Shown: piece after piece, positions 7,539-9,350 of the stretch | Layout: each line of letters opens with the position of its first letter | Numbering within the stretch: the first letter of the stretch is position 1 | From: JBBSQE01 sp038258095 | GTDB lineage: Bacteria; Actinomycetota; Thermoleophilia; Solirubrobacterales; 70-9 | Length of the DNA: 9,350 bases | Assembly: GCA_038258095.1 (NCBI GenBank) | Contig: JBBSQE010000127.1 | Coordinates: 1-9,350 of the forward strand | Direction: 5' to 3' | Notes under the pieces: generated by a model | What the model was told of the DNA's origin: nothing | Databases searched by the model: none | The model's input: only the letters and a program-made list of their open reading frames with translations | Translations under genes and position numbers: made by a program

Positions 7539-7569
7539 TGATCTATGTCGTTCCCACTTAGATTTCTTG
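7539..7569 (+). promoter_or_regulatory. Composite box shared with dnaK, candidate HspR operator (clpB copy)
   Basis: TGATCT-N10-CACTTAGATTTCTTG, identical in layout to 2747-2777. Its last bases run into CTTGACT (7566-7572), six of seven matching the HAIR half-site CTTGAGT, while the inverse half-site further right is poor (CCTCAGC). The end of the box overlaps the -35 hexamer TTGACT, so a bound protein would block polymerase. Confidence 0.6.
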
Positions 7570-7595
7570 ACTTCCCTGCCTCAGCCCGCTAGCCT
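7567..7595 (+). promoter_or_regulatory. Predicted clpB promoter, leaderless
   Basis: TTGACT (7567-7572, five of six to consensus) and TAGCCT (7590-7595) are 17 bases apart. The expected start point, about seven bases past the -10, is the A of the clpB ATG at 7602, predicting a leaderless mRNA. No Shine-Dalgarno sequence lies before that ATG. Confidence 0.55.
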
Positions 7596-7601
7596 GGCCC
7601 C

Positions 7602-9350
7602 ATGCAGCCGGACAGGTTCACCCAGCGCTCCCAGGAGGCCATCCAGGCTGCCTCGCAGCTCGCATCCGGGGGCCGCAACCCTGAGGTCACTCCGGCTCAT
7701 CTGCTACTGGCGCTCCTGAATCAAGACGAAGGCCAGACGCCCGCACTCCTGCGCAAGCTCGGCGCCGACGTCACAGAGGCCGTGCGGCTCGCCGGTGACG
7801 CGGTCGGTGACCTCCCCAAGCTCGGCGAGGGTGCGAGCCCGGATACTCGACCCTCCTCCGCCCTGACTAGGACGCTCGAGCGCGCCGAACGCGAGGCCGC
7901 TGCCCGCAACAAGACCTACGTGACCACCGACCATCTGCTGCTCGCCCTGACCGACCCCGAATCCGGCGTGGCGAGCATCCTTCCGGACCTCGATGCGCTT
8001 GCCGCGGCGATCACCGAGGTCGCGGGGCCCGGCTCGGTCGACTCGCCGAACGCCGAGGAGCTTCAGGGCGCGCTCGAGAAGTTCGGTCGCGACCTGACCC
8101 ACGACGCAGAGGTCGGGAAACTCGACCCGGTCATCGGCCGCGACGATGAGATCCGGCGAGTCATCCAGGTCCTCTCGCGCCGCACCAAGAACAACCCGGT
8201 GCTCATCGGGGAGCCCGGGGTAGGCAAGACAGCGATCGCCGAAGGGCTCGCGCAGCGCATCGTCTCTGGCGACGTGCCGGAGAGCCTGCGCGACCGCCGC
8301 GTAATCGCTCTCGACATCGGCGCTCTGCTCGCCGGCTCGAAGTATCGCGGCGAGTTCGAGGAGCGGCTCAAGGCCGTCCTCACCGAGGTGCAGGAGGCGG
8401 CTGGGCAGGTTGTCCTCTTCCTCGACGAGCTCCACACGATCGTCGGAGCCGGTGCCGCCGAGGGCGCGGTCGACGCCGCCAACCTCCTCAAGCCGATGCT
8501 CGCCCGCGGCGAGCTCCGTGCCGTCGGCGCAACCACCCTCGACGAGTACCGGAAGCACATCGAGAAGGACGCGGCACTCGAGCGGCGCTTCCAGCCCGTT
8601 CTGGTGGGCGAACCGAGCATCGAAGACACCGTCGCGATCCTCCGCGGCTTGAAGGAGCGCTACGAGGTGCACCACAAGGTGTCGATTTCTGACGCCGCGA
8701 TCGTCGCGGCGGCAACCCTTTCCGAGCGCTACATCGCCGACCGCTTCCTTCCCGACAAGGCGATCGACCTGATCGACGAGTCGGCCTCCCGGCTGAAGAT
8801 CGAGATCGACTCGATGCCGACCGAGATCGACGAGGTCGACCGGCGCATCCAGCAACTCGAGATCGAGCGCGAGGCGCTGAAGAAGGAAAAGGACGCAGCA
8901 TCGAAGGGTCGCCGCGAGTCGATTGAGGCCGAGCTCGCCGAGCTCGCCGAGCGATCGAGTGAGATGAAAGCCCGCTGGCAGTCCGAGAAGGGCGCCATCG
9001 AGGCAATTAACGAAGCGAAGGCCCGCCTCGAGGAGGCCGGCCGCGAGGCCGAGCGCGCAGAGCGCGACGCCGACCTCGAGCGCGCGGCGAAGCTCCGCTA
9101 CGGCGAGATTCCCGAGATCGAGCAGCTCGTCGCTGAATCCGAGGCGCGCCTCGCCGAGCTCCATGCCGGGGGCGGGTCGATGCTCACCGAGGAGGTGACC
9201 GAGGAGGACGTCGCCCAGGTCGTCGCCAAGTGGACCGGCATCCCGGTCAGCCGCCTGATGGAGGGTGAGGTTCAGAAGCTGATCCAGATGGAGTCGCGCC
9301 TGCACGAGCGTGTGATCGGGCAGGACGAAGCGATCGAGGCCGTCTCGAAC
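7602..9350 (+). CDS. clpB: Disaggregase ClpB, N-terminal 583 residues
   Basis: This is an AAA+ Hsp104-type unfoldase that extracts proteins from aggregates together with DnaK. The frame is open from ATG 7602 to the window edge. It covers the double-repeat Clp N-domain (about 1-145, starting MQPDRFTQRSQEAIQAA) and the first ATPase domain with Walker A GEPGVGKT (203-210, K209) and Walker B LFLDE (D275, E276). The coiled-coil middle domain (about 405-525) follows; its presence separates ClpB from ClpA. KWTGIPVSRL and RVIGQDEAIEAVSN then mark the beginning of the second ATPase domain, whose Walker A lies beyond the window. An in-frame TAG at 7590-7592, 12 bases upstream, rules out any earlier start. 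Although downstream of the dnaK operon, it has its own promoter and shares that operon's upstream box. Confidence 0.96.
   Translation, partial: MQPDRFTQRSQEAIQAASQLASGGRNPEVTPAHLLLALLNQDEGQTPALLRKLGADVTEAVRLAGDAVGDLPKLGEGASPDTRPSSALTRTLERAEREAAARNKTYVTTDHLLLALTDPESGVASILPDLDALAAAITEVAGPGSVDSPNAEELQGALEKFGRDLTHDAEVGKLDPVIGRDDEIRRVIQVLSRRTKNNPVLIGEPGVGKTAIAEGLAQRIVSGDVPESLRDRRVIALDIGALLAGSKYRGEFEERLKAVLTEVQEAAGQVVLFLDELHTIVGAGAAEGAVDAANLLKPMLARGELRAVGATTLDEYRKHIEKDAALERRFQPVLVGEPSIEDTVAILRGLKERYEVHHKVSISDAAIVAAATLSERYIADRFLPDKAIDLIDESASRLKIEIDSMPTEIDEVDRRIQQLEIEREALKKEKDAASKGRRESIEAELAELAERSSEMKARWQSEKGAIEAINEAKARLEEAGREAERAERDADLERAAKLRYGEIPEIEQLVAESEARLAELHAGGGSMLTEEVTEEDVAQVVAKWTGIPVSRLMEGEVQKLIQMESRLHERVIGQDEAIEAVSN

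Larger units (their letters stand above)
7414..7601. other. Intergenic region between the dnaK operon and clpB
   Basis: These 188 bases hold the large stem-loop (7420-7464), a stretch without an obvious signal (7465-7538, apart from the CCATCCCGC repeat), the shared box (7539-7569) and the clpB promoter (7567-7595). No open frame here resembles a gene. Confidence 0.65.

Noticed and set aside
7592..7604. CCCCAT near the clpB start as a sigma-32 type -10 paired with CTTGAC
   Set aside because: The distance from CTTGAC is much longer than the 13-15 bases of that promoter class, and actinobacteria do not use a sigma-32 regulon. The housekeeping TTGACT/TAGCCT pair fits better.
7704..9305. Long minus-strand open frame (533 codons) opposite clpB
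   Set aside because: The plus strand is an unmistakable ClpB with intact Walker motifs. The reverse frame shows no domain and no ribosome site.

Overview
The window is GC-rich DNA (roughly two-thirds G+C by eye) with tightly packed genes and no mobile elements, RNA genes or CRISPR. The gene order dnaK-grpE-dnaJ-hspR followed by clpB, with a MerR-type HspR repressor, is the classic actinobacterial heat-shock arrangement. The flanking genes (a PAP2/inositol-phosphotransferase-like membrane protein, a PfkB kinase, an endonuclease III, a membrane-anchored cytochrome c) suggest a deep-branching actinomycete such as a member of the Thermoleophilia. The lineage is an inference from gene content and remembered family resemblance, not a database match.

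Layout. Positions 1-210 hold the 5' part of a minus-strand membrane-protein gene. It is divergent from a plus-strand PfkB sugar kinase (336-1232) that is translationally coupled (GTGA overlap) to an endonuclease III (1229-1993). A strong stem-loop spans the nth stop codon. A single-haem cytochrome c follows (2041-2460), closed by a hairpin plus T-run at 2545-2579. A 355-base non-coding stretch leads to the dnaK promoter. dnaK (2816-4723), grpE, dnaJ, hspR and a small unknown membrane protein (ending 7413) run head to tail, mostly with overlapping stops and starts, as one operon. A large hairpin at 7420-7464 probably closes it. clpB starts at 7602 from its own promoter and runs off the window at residue 583, just before the second ATPase domain.

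How it works together. DnaK, DnaJ and GrpE form the Hsp70 folding cycle, and ClpB is the disaggregase that hands aggregated protein to it. HspR is the expected repressor of both transcription units, with DnaK as co-repressor in the known actinobacterial systems. No canonical HAIR (CTTGAGT-N7-ACTCAAG) or CIRCE site is visible. Instead, the dnaK and clpB upstream regions share one composite box, TGATCT-N10-CACTTAGATTTCTTG, at identical internal spacing. It overlaps the predicted start point in front of dnaK and the -35 element in front of clpB. This is the best candidate here for an undescribed regulatory element.

Other points of interest: an acidic peptide (EVVDAEVVEE) shared by the DnaK C-terminus and the GrpE N-terminus, with only synonymous differences; a diderm-type insert in the DnaK nucleotide-binding domain; an apparently leaderless clpB; and an uncharacterised membrane protein locked into the heat-shock operon. 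No wholly new multi-gene system is evident; the region is mainly a conserved chaperone locus.
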